Source: Bacteroidales bacterium (lineage in GTDB: Bacteria > Bacteroidota > Bacteroidia > Bacteroidales > Paludibacteraceae). Taken from it: 64,000 bases of DNA. The position numbers were made by a program, and so were the translations under genes. How positions within the stretch are numbered: position 1 is the first letter of the stretch; the number at the start of each line of letters is the position of its first letter. The notes beneath the pieces were generated by a model. It had not been told where the DNA came from. It saw only the letters and a list, made by a program, of their open reading frames with translations, and searched no databases. Below, in pieces: positions 52,713 to 61,095 of the stretch. The DNA is taken from positions 3,302 to 67,301 of the forward strand of contig CAAFYY010000011.1 in assembly GCA_900767385.1 (NCBI GenBank), in the 5' to 3' direction.

Positions 52713-53579
52713 TTATTTCTTTTTGATGTTGTCGAACATCTCCATGATTTTTGCCAACTCGTCGTCGGAAGCGAATGGGATGGAGATTTTTCCGGAGCCT
52801 TTCTGTGAGTAGGTGAATCCCACTTTCGCACCGAAGAGTTTGGAGAGGGCGCCACGGAGGTCTTCTATTTCCTGAGGGAGCATCGGTTGCTTCTCGCGTC
52901 CTTTGGCAGGTTTTTCGTTGTGTTTCTTCACCAATTCCTCAGTTTTTCTCACTGAGTAGTCGTTGGCGATGACCTGCTCATAGATTTTGCACTGGGCTGC
53001 GGCGTTGTCGATGCCGAGCAATGCGCGGGCGTGACCCATCTCAATCTTCTGGTCTTTCAAACCCATCTGCACCTCTGCAGGGAGTTTGAGCAGACGGAGA
53101 TAGTTGGCGACAGTGGCACGTTTCTTACCTACCTTCTGAGCGAGTTGTTCCTGGGTGAGGTTGCTCATCTCTATCAGTTTCTGGTAGGAGAGTGAGATTT
53201 CGATGGCGTTGAGGTCCTCACGCTGTATGTTCTCGATGAGCGCCATCATCATGACGTCTTCATCGTCGGCCTTACGGATGTAAGCAGGAATCTTCTCAAT
53301 GCCTGCGGCTAACGATGCGCGATAACGACGTTCGCCCGCGATGATCTGGTAGTTGTCTTCACTGATTTTGCGTAAGGTGATTGGGGTGATGATGCCGTTT
53401 TCCTTGATGGAGGCAGACAACTCTTCCAGGGCTTCTTCGTCGAAGAAACGACGTGGTTGGTCCTCGTTGGGATGGATAAATTCCAACGGTACTTCGCTGA
53501 TGGACGAGCTGCCGTAGGTTTTTACGTCTTCGCTGGAGAGAAGAGCGCCGAGACCTCTGCCTAATGTTTGTTTCTTCAT
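52713..53579 (-). CDS. parB: Chromosome partitioning protein ParB
   Basis: 288 residues. An N-terminal CTPase/ParB domain with QPRRFFDEEALEELSASI and IIAGERRYRAS (box II) is followed by a helix-turn-helix (LTQEQLAQKVGKKRATVANYLRLLKLP) that reads parS, and a C-terminal dimer domain. It loads at parS and spreads by CTP-dependent sliding. A candidate parS is at 55126-55141, 1.5 kb from the gene start. Two bases after parA. Confidence 0.96.
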   Translation of the reverse strand: MKKQTLGRGLGALLSSEDVKTYGSSSISEVPLEFIHPNEDQPRRFFDEEALEELSASIKENGIITPITLRKISEDNYQIIAGERRYRASLAAGIEKIPAYIRKADDEDVMMMALIENIQREDLNAIEISLSYQKLIEMSNLTQEQLAQKVGKKRATVANYLRLLKLPAEVQMGLKDQKIEMGHARALLGIDNAAAQCKIYEQVIANDYSVRKTEELVKKHNEKPAKGREKQPMLPQEIEDLRGALSKLFGAKVGFTYSQKGSGKISIPFASDDELAKIMEMFDNIKKK

Positions 53580-53581
53580 AG

Positions 53582-54346
53582 TTATTTCTTGGAGGAGATA
53601 AGTTCTTTTGCCAATTTCATATAATCTTGAGCACCTTTGGATTTTGAATCGTAATAAAGTGCTGGTTTTCCGTAACTTGATGCTTCGCTAAGGCGCACAT
53701 TACGTTGGATGACGGTGTCGAACACTAAGGCTCCGAAGTTGTTTCTCAATTCGTTGAGCACCTGGTTGTCGAGACTGCGACGCGAGTCGAACATGGTGGC
53801 AAGGAAGCCCTCGACGGTAATCATCGGATTGAGTTTGTCTTTGATTATCTTGATAGTATTCAGGAGTTTGGCGATGCCTTCCAAAGCGAAGTATTCGCAT
53901 TGAACGGGAATGATGACAGAGTCGGCTGCGGTAAGGCAGTTCACGGTGATGAGTCCAAGTGATGGGGAGCAGTCCAAGATGACGTAGTCGTAGCTTTTCT
54001 TGGCTGTCTTGAGGATATTGCGGAGCACCATCTCTCTGTTTTTGATATCGAGCATCTCTATTTCTGCGCCAACGAGGTCGATGTGCGAAGGGATGAGGTC
54101 AATATTCTCGTAGTCGGTATGGATGAGTGCTTTGTCGAAAGCGATGCCATCCACCAGCATTTCGTAGATGGAGTTCTGAACCTGGCGGATGTCGACGCCG
54201 AAGCCAGAAGAGGTGTTCGCCTGAGGGTCGGCATCAATGACAAGAACTTTCTTGCCTTGAGCAGCCAACGAGGCTGAGAGGTTGATGCTGGTTGTTGTCT
54301 TGCCAACACCCCCTTTTTGGTTTGCTATTGCTATGATTTTACTCAT
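53582..54346 (-). CDS. parA: Chromosome partitioning ATPase ParA/Soj
   Basis: 254 residues. Deviant Walker A NQKGGVGKTT (Lys11 and Lys16), VLVIDADPQANTSSGFG and YDVILD-type Walker B (YDYVILDCSPSLG). It segregates the origin with ParB. First gene of a nine-gene minus-strand run down to 45451. Confidence 0.97.
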   Translation of the reverse strand: MSKIIAIANQKGGVGKTTTSINLSASLAAQGKKVLVIDADPQANTSSGFGVDIRQVQNSIYEMLVDGIAFDKALIHTDYENIDLIPSHIDLVGAEIEMLDIKNREMVLRNILKTAKKSYDYVILDCSPSLGLITVNCLTAADSVIIPVQCEYFALEGIAKLLNTIKIIKDKLNPMITVEGFLATMFDSRRSLDNQVLNELRNNFGALVFDTVIQRNVRLSEASSYGKPALYYDSKSKGAQDYMKLAKELISSKK

Positions 54347-54439
54347 ATCGATTTTTTGATTTTAGATGGAGTGGGTTGAAAAGGTGATATGCTTACACAT
54401 CTTTCCGATGGCTCCGTAGTTTTCTTTCTTTTTATGGGG

Positions 54440-54447
54440 CAAAGATA
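54440..54447 (-). promoter_or_regulatory. Promoter of the parAB run
   Basis: TATCTTTG on the minus strand, matching TAnnTTTG. TTTTGCC about 12-18 bases upstream may serve as -33 and falls inside the U-tract of the apt terminator. 93 bases lie between it and the ATG at 54346. Confidence 0.75.
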
Positions 54448-54466
54448 CTATTTTTTTGGCAAAAGG

Positions 54467-54510
54467 AAACCCCATGTTTTCCTAATATTCGTTAGGAAAG
54501 CACGGGGTTT
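54467..54510 (-). terminator. Terminator between apt and parA
   Basis: A stem of 7 plus 11 bp with one internal mismatch and loop TATTCG: 54467-54485 pairs with 54492-54510. On the minus strand CCTTTTGCC follows; on the + strand a T run follows. It ends the mnmG-apt transcripts 50 bases past apt. Confidence 0.85.
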
Positions 54511-54559
54511 TTTCTCCGATACTATAAAATAGTATATTTTAAAGAGTTAGGTTGACGGA

Positions 54560-55087
54560 TTAGTAGTGAATCAAGGAAGAAACTTCTACATCCGCACCCA
54601 AAATATCGCGTCCTTTGAGGTCGTCGAGTTCAACGAGGAAGTTGACATAAATCTTTTTAACACCGAATTTTCTGGCGAGTTCGATGGCTGCTTTCATGGT
54701 GCCGCCTGTAGCGAGGAGGTCGTCATGGAGCAGTACAACGTCGTTTTCGTTGAGTGAGTCTTTGTGCATTTCGATGACGTCAACGCCATATTCTTTGGAG
54801 TAGCTGACTTCAATGGTTTCTGCAGGGAGTTTACCTTTTTTGCGAACAGGAACGAAACCGGCGTTGAGACGGCAAGCCAAGACGGAGCCCATAATAAAAC
54901 CGCGCGACTCGATGCCAATCACTTTGGTGATTCCTTTGTTTTTGTATTCCTCTGTCAAGGTCTCCTCAAAGTAGCGCATGTACTTTGGATTTTGGAAGAC
55001 GGTAGTGAGGTCACGGAACATGATTCCCTTTTGTGGAAAGTCGGGTACGGTGCGAACATCGCGCTTAACATCTTCTAATGTAATCAT
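54560..55087 (-). CDS. apt: Adenine phosphoribosyltransferase
   Basis: 175 residues. PRPP-binding motif VVLLHDDLLATGGTMKAAIELARK, GIESRGFIMGSVLA and VPVRKKGKLPAET are all present. It salvages adenine to AMP in one step. It follows mnmG after 54 bases, the gap that holds the parS-like site. Confidence 0.95.
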   Translation of the reverse strand: MITLEDVKRDVRTVPDFPQKGIMFRDLTTVFQNPKYMRYFEETLTEEYKNKGITKVIGIESRGFIMGSVLACRLNAGFVPVRKKGKLPAETIEVSYSKEYGVDVIEMHKDSLNENDVVLLHDDLLATGGTMKAAIELARKFGVKKIYVNFLVELDDLKGRDILGADVEVSSLIHY

Positions 55088-55125
55088 AGCGTAAGTAGTT
55101 TAATTTTAGTTTCTAAAGTTGAAAT

Positions 55126-55141
55126 TGTTCCACGTGGAACA
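55126..55141. promoter_or_regulatory. parS-like centromere site
   Basis: TGTTCCACGTGGAACA, a perfect 16-bp palindrome. It differs from the widely conserved parS TGTTTCACGTGAAACA only by a compensated pair at positions 5 and 12, a variant known in other bacteria. It ends one base before the mnmG stop codon and lies 0.8 kb from parA. ParB in this window is the expected reader. Confidence 0.88.
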
Positions 55142-57019
55142 CTAGCGGCCCAGCAAGACAAGCAAAACATTAATATCGCTTGGCGAGACGCCCGGGATGC
55201 GACTTGCCTGACCAATGGTGCGGGGTTTGATTTTGGTGAGTTTCTGTCGCGCTTCAGTAGAGAGCGACTGCAACGCATTATAATCAAAGTCGGGAGAGAG
55301 GTTGATGTGCTCCAAGCGATTCAGTTTGTCGGCTATTTCTCTTTCTCTACTGATGTAACCGGAATATTTTACTGTTATCTCAACTTCCTCGATGACTTCC
55401 TCGCGCATGCAATCAGAGAGATTGGAGAGGAGTTCGTTCACCCCTGGAGCAAACGGCAAGAGGTGGGCTAATGAAATCTGAGGACGAAGTAATATATTAT
55501 ATAGTCTGTCGGAGTGTTGGAGAGTATTGCTTCCCAACGATTCCAAAAGTCCGTTGATCACGATGGGTTTGACAGCCGTCTCACGCAGCAACTCGACGAT
55601 TCTGTCGATAGTAGTTTGTTTTCTGCGATAAGTTTCTATACGCTCTTGGGAGACGAGACCCAATTCATTGGCTCGTTCAGTCAGACGTTGGTCGGCATTA
55701 TCCTGGCGCAGTAGTATCCTATACTCTGCTCTGGAGGTAAACATACGATATGGTTCGTCAACACCTTTAGTGACGAGGTCGTCAATCAAGACGCCAATAT
55801 ATGCTTCATCACGATTCAGTATAAACGGATTTCCACCATGTACGTTGATATGGGCATTGATGCCTGCAACGAGACCCTGACCCGCTGCTTCTTCGTAACC
55901 GGTGGTGCCGTTGATTTGTCCAGCAAAGAAGAGGTTCTTCAACAGTTTCGTTTCCAACGTGTGGTGCAGTTGAGTTGGAATGAAGAAATCATATTCGATG
56001 GCATATCCTGGACGATAGATTTCCGCCTTCTCCAAACCAGGAATCTTGTGCAACGCATTATATTGAACTTCTATAGGCAACGAAGAGGAAAAACCGTTCA
56101 GATAGTATTCCTGAGTGTTCTCACCTTCTGGTTCGAGGAAGAGCTGATGGCGGTCTTTATCGGCAAAGGTGACGATTTTTGTCTCAATGCTCGGACAGTA
56201 ACGGGGACCGATACTTTGAATTTGACCATTATATAATGGTGAATCTGCTAAAGATTGGCGCAATATGTCGTGAACTTCGTTGTTGGTATAGGTAATCCAA
56301 CAGCTACGTTGTTGTAAAACGCGATGACTACGTTCCAAATAGGAGAATTTATGGAAGTCCTGATCGCCCTGCTGTTCACCCATGGCCGAGAAATCAATGG
56401 TGTTGCCATTGATGCGGACAGGCGTACCGGTCTTCATGCGATCGGTGATGAAACCGAGCGTTTTCAGCTGTTCGGTGAGTCCGTAGGAAGCAGGTTCGGA
56501 GATTCTACCACCCACCACCTGCGTCTTTCCTATATGTAAGAGGCCATTGAGGAAAGTTCCAGACGTCAGAACACACGATTTAGCACGAAACACAACACCC
56601 AACGAGGTGACTACGCCACAAAATTCGCCGTTTTCAACGATGAATTGAGTGACTGTGTCTTGCCAAATATGGAGGTTTTTTGTAGAATCCAATATCTCGC
56701 GCCATTGAATGATGAACTGCTGACGGTCGCTTTGTGAACGGGGACTCCACATAGCAGGTCCCTTCGAACGGTTGAGCATTCGAAACTGAATAGCTGTGGC
56801 GTCGGTCACCAATCCCATCATACCACCCATGGCATCTATTTCACGAACAATCTGACCTTTCGCAATACCGCCTACGGCAGGATTACAACTCATCTGGGCA
56901 ATCTTGTTCATATCCATCGTTATCAGAAGCGTCTTGCTGCCCAAGTTGGCTGCTGCCGACGCTGCCTCACAACCGGCATGTCCTGCACCTATTACTATGA
57001 CGTCAAATAAGAATTCCAT
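55142..57019 (-). CDS. mnmG: tRNA uridine-5-carboxymethylaminomethyl modification enzyme MnmG/GidA
   Basis: 625 residues. FAD-binding GAGHAGCEAASAAANLG, then CNPAVGGIAKGQIVREIDA, NGLLHIGKTQVVGGR, GQINGTTGYEEAAGQG and TSRAEYRILLRQDNAD, all diagnostic. With MnmE it modifies wobble U34 of several tRNAs. mnmG commonly lies close to the origin and to parAB, as it does here. Confidence 0.97.
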   Translation of the reverse strand: MEFLFDVIVIGAGHAGCEAASAAANLGSKTLLITMDMNKIAQMSCNPAVGGIAKGQIVREIDAMGGMMGLVTDATAIQFRMLNRSKGPAMWSPRSQSDRQQFIIQWREILDSTKNLHIWQDTVTQFIVENGEFCGVVTSLGVVFRAKSCVLTSGTFLNGLLHIGKTQVVGGRISEPASYGLTEQLKTLGFITDRMKTGTPVRINGNTIDFSAMGEQQGDQDFHKFSYLERSHRVLQQRSCWITYTNNEVHDILRQSLADSPLYNGQIQSIGPRYCPSIETKIVTFADKDRHQLFLEPEGENTQEYYLNGFSSSLPIEVQYNALHKIPGLEKAEIYRPGYAIEYDFFIPTQLHHTLETKLLKNLFFAGQINGTTGYEEAAGQGLVAGINAHINVHGGNPFILNRDEAYIGVLIDDLVTKGVDEPYRMFTSRAEYRILLRQDNADQRLTERANELGLVSQERIETYRRKQTTIDRIVELLRETAVKPIVINGLLESLGSNTLQHSDRLYNILLRPQISLAHLLPFAPGVNELLSNLSDCMREEVIEEVEITVKYSGYISREREIADKLNRLEHINLSPDFDYNALQSLSTEARQKLTKIKPRTIGQASRIPGVSPSDINVLLVLLGR

Positions 57020-57040
57020 TATGCCTATAAAAATAACTCA

Positions 57041-57048
57041 CAAAGATA
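57041..57048 (-). promoter_or_regulatory. Promoter of mnmG-apt
   Basis: TATCTTTG on the minus strand, matching TAnnTTTG, 21 bases before the mnmG ATG. Confidence 0.75.
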
Positions 57049-57832
57049 CGAAAATAGTCACGCAACTCGGTTATTACTTAGAAAATATATTAATAACTTA
57101 TCTATCAGTTGTTTAGAATATATCTGGATAATTATATTTATCTCTTCTTGCCTGTTATATGATTCAAAAAAAGAGAGTTGTTGCAATATTGTAAACAAAA
57201 CAGTAGGAGAGTCAGTAAATATCTTTCAGAATCAGATGACTCCTTCATAATGATCCTTGGAGATTGAAAAAGGGATGGGGAAAACTTATATAACTTTAGT
57301 AATCAATTACTTTAGGAAAATAAAGCTACGAAACAAAGAATTAATCCTTTGAGAATGAGAAAGCAAAATCTAAGTTTTTAGAAGATAGAACTGTTGGAAG
57401 AGGAAATGTAAAATAATAGGTGAGATAAAGAGGGTAAAGTTATTTATAGCGAGTTGAATAAGTAAGTCGTTAGTCAATGTTGAAATAAGTGTGATAAGAT
57501 TGGAAAAACAATAAGAGAAAAAGCAGATAAAAAAGTGGCGGTAAGAATAGCTAAATCCAAAAATAATTGCTGATATATAAATCCTGGAAATATCCGCAAA
57601 AAGAAAGGTAGAATTTTCAAAAGAATTTTTCCACTATATTTTAAGGAGTAACGAAATTAAGAATCAATAATTTATGATGGTTTTCCACAATTTCCACACC
57701 ATTATTATTATGATGATTTTTTGATTTTAAATTTTATAATATAATAAGTATAATAATGATGCCTTTGAGTGGGGCTTAAATTTTTATGAATAATTTTCAA
57801 AACCGAAAAAAGGAGGTACACTACTCTACCCT

Positions 57833-57907
57833 ATGAACGAAAAATTGTTTGCTGGCTACATCACGAAGCTGCCTTATTCTTTGAATAAGGGAACGCATAA
57901 AAAATAG
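57833..57907 (+). CDS. Possible 24-residue small protein
   Basis: ATG at 57833 opens a 24-codon frame (MNEKLFAGYITKLPYSLNKG then THKK). AAGGAGGT stands at 57810-57817, a strong ribosome-binding word that is rare in this AT-rich setting, though 15 bases from the ATG is long. Part of the frame overlaps the inverted repeat at 57872-57890. Could be chance. Confidence 0.25.
   Translation: MNEKLFAGYITKLPYSLNKGTHKK
57872..57890. repeat. Perfect 8-bp inverted repeat
   Basis: CCTTATTC TTT GAATAAGG. No T run follows on either strand, so it is not an obvious terminator; it could be an operator or a hairpin at the 3' end of the radical SAM transcript, whose stop is 31 bases away. Confidence 0.5.
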
Positions 57908-57920
57908 GATGATTGGAAAA

Positions 57921-58904
57921 CTACTCGGTGCAGTTGCGACAGATCTCAATAGAAGAACGATTAGCGGCTACTTTTTGTCGAAAATCATTGAATTCATCGC
58001 TATTCCAGATGACTGAAAGGGTAGAATCATTGAGGTCTCCTACTGGATAATAAGGTACCTTGTCGAAGCAACAAACAGACACCTTTCCGTCGCTGTTGAT
58101 CACACAACCCTGGTAAATTCTTTGGCAATGGTTGCGCAGCGACTTCTTCAGTTGCCACTTCCCATCTCTAAGAACATAACGTGAATACTTCTCTTGAGTA
58201 GGAATCAGTTCCGACTTATTCTCATAATTCATTATTTGCGCCGTTTTCACTACAGACAAATCGGCGCCTATGGACTTAGCCAATCGTTTGAAATCGCTGA
58301 TTTGATGTTCGTTGTGGTGAAACACAACCATCTGAAACTCAATTATTGGAAACTTAGACTTCATCTCTTTCCTCAGTCTAACCAATTCCCTGACATTGTC
58401 CAACACAGTCTGCAGTCGGCCCCCTACCCTATAGGTTTCATAAACCTCTTGTGTGGTGCCGTCAACAGACACGATGAGACGGTCCAGACCGGCTTCAATC
58501 AATCGCTTTGAGAGCTCGTGTGTAAGCAATGTGCCATTGGTAGAAATAACAGTTGCCACCCTACTTTTCCTTGCAAAACTAACCATTTCATCTATATTTT
58601 TATTAAGAAACGGTTCGCCCTGAAAGAAAAGCTGTACATCAAAAATATAGTCTTTCGCCTCATTGATAACCTCTTTGTAGAGATCCATACTAATCGACTT
58701 TGACTTTCTCAGCGTTAGGTGAGTTCCGATAGCGCACTCAGGACAAGAGAGATTGCAGACGCTGCTCGACTCAATGGAAACGAAGCTCGGCATCGTATTT
58801 TTAAGTCCTTTTCCAGTCATTTCTGCATAGTAGTTTTGAAGAAAATTTTTGATTTTCTTCCCACTTACAACTCTTAATAATAGGTTCAAAGTCTTAAAAA
58901 ACAT
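57921..58904 (-). CDS. Radical SAM/SPASM domain protein
   Basis: 327 residues. The radical SAM motif CNLSCPEC (Cys50, Cys54, Cys57) is followed by the barrel core (FFQGEPFLN, STNGTLL, SVDGTTQEVYETYR). A SPASM domain at the C-terminus has CQRIYQGCVINSDGKVSVCCFD and final CRNCTE, for auxiliary Fe-S clusters. Such enzymes modify peptides or act in other maturations. No short precursor peptide lies directly beside it except the doubtful 24-codon frame on the opposite strand. Confidence 0.9.
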   Translation of the reverse strand: MFFKTLNLLLRVVSGKKIKNFLQNYYAEMTGKGLKNTMPSFVSIESSSVCNLSCPECAIGTHLTLRKSKSISMDLYKEVINEAKDYIFDVQLFFQGEPFLNKNIDEMVSFARKSRVATVISTNGTLLTHELSKRLIEAGLDRLIVSVDGTTQEVYETYRVGGRLQTVLDNVRELVRLRKEMKSKFPIIEFQMVVFHHNEHQISDFKRLAKSIGADLSVVKTAQIMNYENKSELIPTQEKYSRYVLRDGKWQLKKSLRNHCQRIYQGCVINSDGKVSVCCFDKVPYYPVGDLNDSTLSVIWNSDEFNDFRQKVAANRSSIEICRNCTE

Positions 58905-59015
58905 CTTGTCTGCTTCTTACTGAAATCTTTAATTACTAATAATCAAAGATTTATCGAATAAAAAAAAACTATCAAAAAGCGGAGCAAATATAACCTTTTT
59001 ATACCATCAATTGCG

Positions 59016-59023
59016 TAATTTTG
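59016..59023 (+). promoter_or_regulatory. Promoter of the TPR lipoprotein gene
   Basis: TAATTTTG, matching TAnnTTTG, 41 bases before the ATG at 59065. Confidence 0.65.
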
Positions 59024-59064
59024 TACACGTTCTGATAATATAAATTTTTCAAACATAAAAAACA

Positions 59065-60777
59065 ATGAAAAAGTCTCATGTATTCTTAGGCACAACCTTG
59101 GTTGCTATCATTGCGTTGTTCCTATTTTCTTGCAAAGCTCCACAAGAGTTTATGGACACAGTGACTGTAACTCCAAACCCATTGGAGTTGCACGCAGGTA
59201 AAGTAGCTTTCCAAATTGAAGGTACTTTCCCAGAGAAATACTTTGATAAAGAGTTAGTTCTCAAAGTAACTCCTGTTTTGGTTTCAAACACAACAGGCAA
59301 ACGTTACGAAGGTCCTACCAAAATCTATCAAGGTCAGAAGATCGAAGGCAACGGTATCGTAGTTGACTACAAGAAAGGTGGTCGTTACAACCAAACCGTT
59401 GAGTTTGTTTATCAACCTGACATGGAATCTTCAGTATTGTTTCTCGAAGCCATCGCAATCTACAAAGGTGAGGAATATGTTGTTGAAGCAGAAAAAGTTG
59501 CCGAAGGTGTAGTTACCACTCCTCTCTTCGTTACCTACGCTCCAGGTGAGCTCTGCGCTCAAATCATGCCTGACAAATTCCAACGCATCATCGAAGAGCG
59601 TCAAGAGGCTGAAATCAAATACCTCATCAACCAATCTAACGTTCGCTCAAGCGAGACCAAGACACAAGCTATGGTTGAGTTGACCAAAGCTATCAAGAGC
59701 GTTAAAGACGATGCTGCTAAACAAGTTAAGAGCATCGAAATCTCTTCATACGCTTCTCCTGACGGCGCTGAGGATATCAACGAAAACTTGGCTAAAAACC
59801 GCGACAAAGCTTCACAACAATATATTAAAGGTGAGATGAAGAAATTGAAATCTGACGTTACCATCAACTCAGAGTTTACCGCTGAGGACTGGAACGGTTT
59901 CAAGACTCTCATGGAGAACTCATCTATCCAAGACAAAGACGTTATCTTGAGCGTTCTCTCACGCTACACCGACCCAGAAGAACGTGAGGCTCAAATCAAG
60001 ATGCTCTCTTCTGCCTACAAAGAAATCGCTACTGAGATTTTGCCACAACTCCGTCGTTCACGCATCACCTTGGTAACCGAAATCGTTGGTAAATCAGACG
60101 ACGAAATCAAGGCTATCTATAAGAAAGATCCTTCAAAACTCACCGTTGACGAACTCCTCTACGCTGCTACTCTCACCGACGTAGATGCTGAGAAGAAAGC
60201 TATCTACGAAGCTGTTATCGCTAACTATCCTAACGACCCACGTGGTTACAACAACCTCGGCGTTATCTACTTCAGCGAAGGCAACTTCACCGAAGCTGAC
60301 CGTTACATCAAGAAAGCTTACACCTTGAACCCACAAGATGGTTACGCCAACTACAACCAAGCTGTTATGGCTCTCTACCACAACGACGTTGATGCTGCTG
60401 AACAATACCTCGGCAAAGCTAACGGCGTAGGCGAAAACATCTACTTGGCAAGTGGTGTTGTCAACATCATGAAAGGTCGCTACAATGCTGCTGTTTCAAG
60501 CTTCGGCAAAACCGTTTCTAACAACGCTGCTTTGGCTTGCATCATGAACAAAGACTACATGACTGCTCGCGAAATCCTCGACAACATGAAGAACCCAACA
60601 GCTGAAACATGCTATCTCCGTGCTATCGTTGGCGCTCGCACAGACGACCACGTTCTCTGCTTCGAAAACCTCAAATGCGCAATCAACATGAATAAGAATT
60701 ACGCTATGAAGGCTGCAAAAGACCAAGAGTTCCGTGAATATTTCAACAACAAAGAATTCCAGGAATTGCTCAAGTAA
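59065..60777 (+). CDS. OmpA-like/TPR lipoprotein, probably highly expressed
   Basis: 570 residues. Lipoprotein signal with Cys23 in LFSCKAP. An N-terminal beta-rich part (about 35-180) is followed by an OmpA-like stretch with ISSYASPDGAEDINENLAKNRDKA (about 225-250). TPR repeats follow from about 395 (DPRGYNNLGVIYFSEGNFTEADRYIKKAYTLNPQ, YANYNQAVMALYHNDVDAAEQYL). It resembles OmpA/TPR-type envelope proteins of Bacteroidales. Codons are strongly biased (GCT, GTT, AAA, GAA, AAC), unlike its neighbours. Own promoter and terminator. Confidence 0.82.
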   Translation: MKKSHVFLGTTLVAIIALFLFSCKAPQEFMDTVTVTPNPLELHAGKVAFQIEGTFPEKYFDKELVLKVTPVLVSNTTGKRYEGPTKIYQGQKIEGNGIVVDYKKGGRYNQTVEFVYQPDMESSVLFLEAIAIYKGEEYVVEAEKVAEGVVTTPLFVTYAPGELCAQIMPDKFQRIIEERQEAEIKYLINQSNVRSSETKTQAMVELTKAIKSVKDDAAKQVKSIEISSYASPDGAEDINENLAKNRDKASQQYIKGEMKKLKSDVTINSEFTAEDWNGFKTLMENSSIQDKDVILSVLSRYTDPEEREAQIKMLSSAYKEIATEILPQLRRSRITLVTEIVGKSDDEIKAIYKKDPSKLTVDELLYAATLTDVDAEKKAIYEAVIANYPNDPRGYNNLGVIYFSEGNFTEADRYIKKAYTLNPQDGYANYNQAVMALYHNDVDAAEQYLGKANGVGENIYLASGVVNIMKGRYNAAVSSFGKTVSNNAALACIMNKDYMTAREILDNMKNPTAETCYLRAIVGARTDDHVLCFENLKCAINMNKNYAMKAAKDQEFREYFNNKEFQELLK

Positions 60778-60797
60778 GCAGTAACCGCTCAAAATAG

Positions 60798-60825
60798 AAT
60801 AAGCCGGCCAGATGGTCGGCTTATT
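60798..60825 (+). terminator. Intrinsic terminator of the TPR lipoprotein gene
   Basis: A 12-bp stem with one wobble, AATAAGCCGGCC (60798-60809) with GGTCGGCTTATT (60814-60825), then TTTTT. Confidence 0.92.
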
Positions 60826-60902
60826 TTTTTACCCATTGTGGATGGCGCTCCACTTTCCATGACAGGAAAATCGTCAGCGCGGTGTTTGGTGGAAAAAATG
60901 TG

Positions 60903-60957
60903 AGTTGTGGCAAAAAATTACGAGAGTCAAGTCGCCGTTGACTTCCTTTTTGCCAAC
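60903..60957. repeat. Nested inverted repeat
   Basis: An outer arm AGTTGTGGCAAAAA pairs with TTTTTGCCAACT (two-base bulge), and inside it AGTCAA pairs with TTGACT around GTCGCCG. On the minus strand the element leads into ACATTTTTTCC, so it may end the glycosyltransferase transcript. Confidence 0.55.
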
Positions 60958-61095
60958 TCTACTCTATTTCATAAAAAATCTCATACACTAAAAATATAGT
61001 GCAAAAGATTGATAATGACGATATAGAGTAAAAAATAAGGAGTTGAGAATTGAATATTCAGAGAATACAGATACCCACTCTACACTTTTTCTCTG

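Larger units (their letters stand above)
57049..57920. other. AT-rich non-coding region, candidate replication origin
   Basis: About 870 bases with no convincing long gene and a sharp fall in GC content relative to both sides. It has DnaA-box-like words TCTGGATAA (57123, reverse), TTTTCCACT (57627), TTTTCCACA (57681) and ATTTCCACA (57690). The last two adjoin ATTATTATTATGATG and a long AT-only run (57701-57760), which could be an unwinding element. Between 57190 and 57600 the + strand is strikingly purine-rich, which could also be an unknown RNA. The origin reading is inference. Confidence 0.5.
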
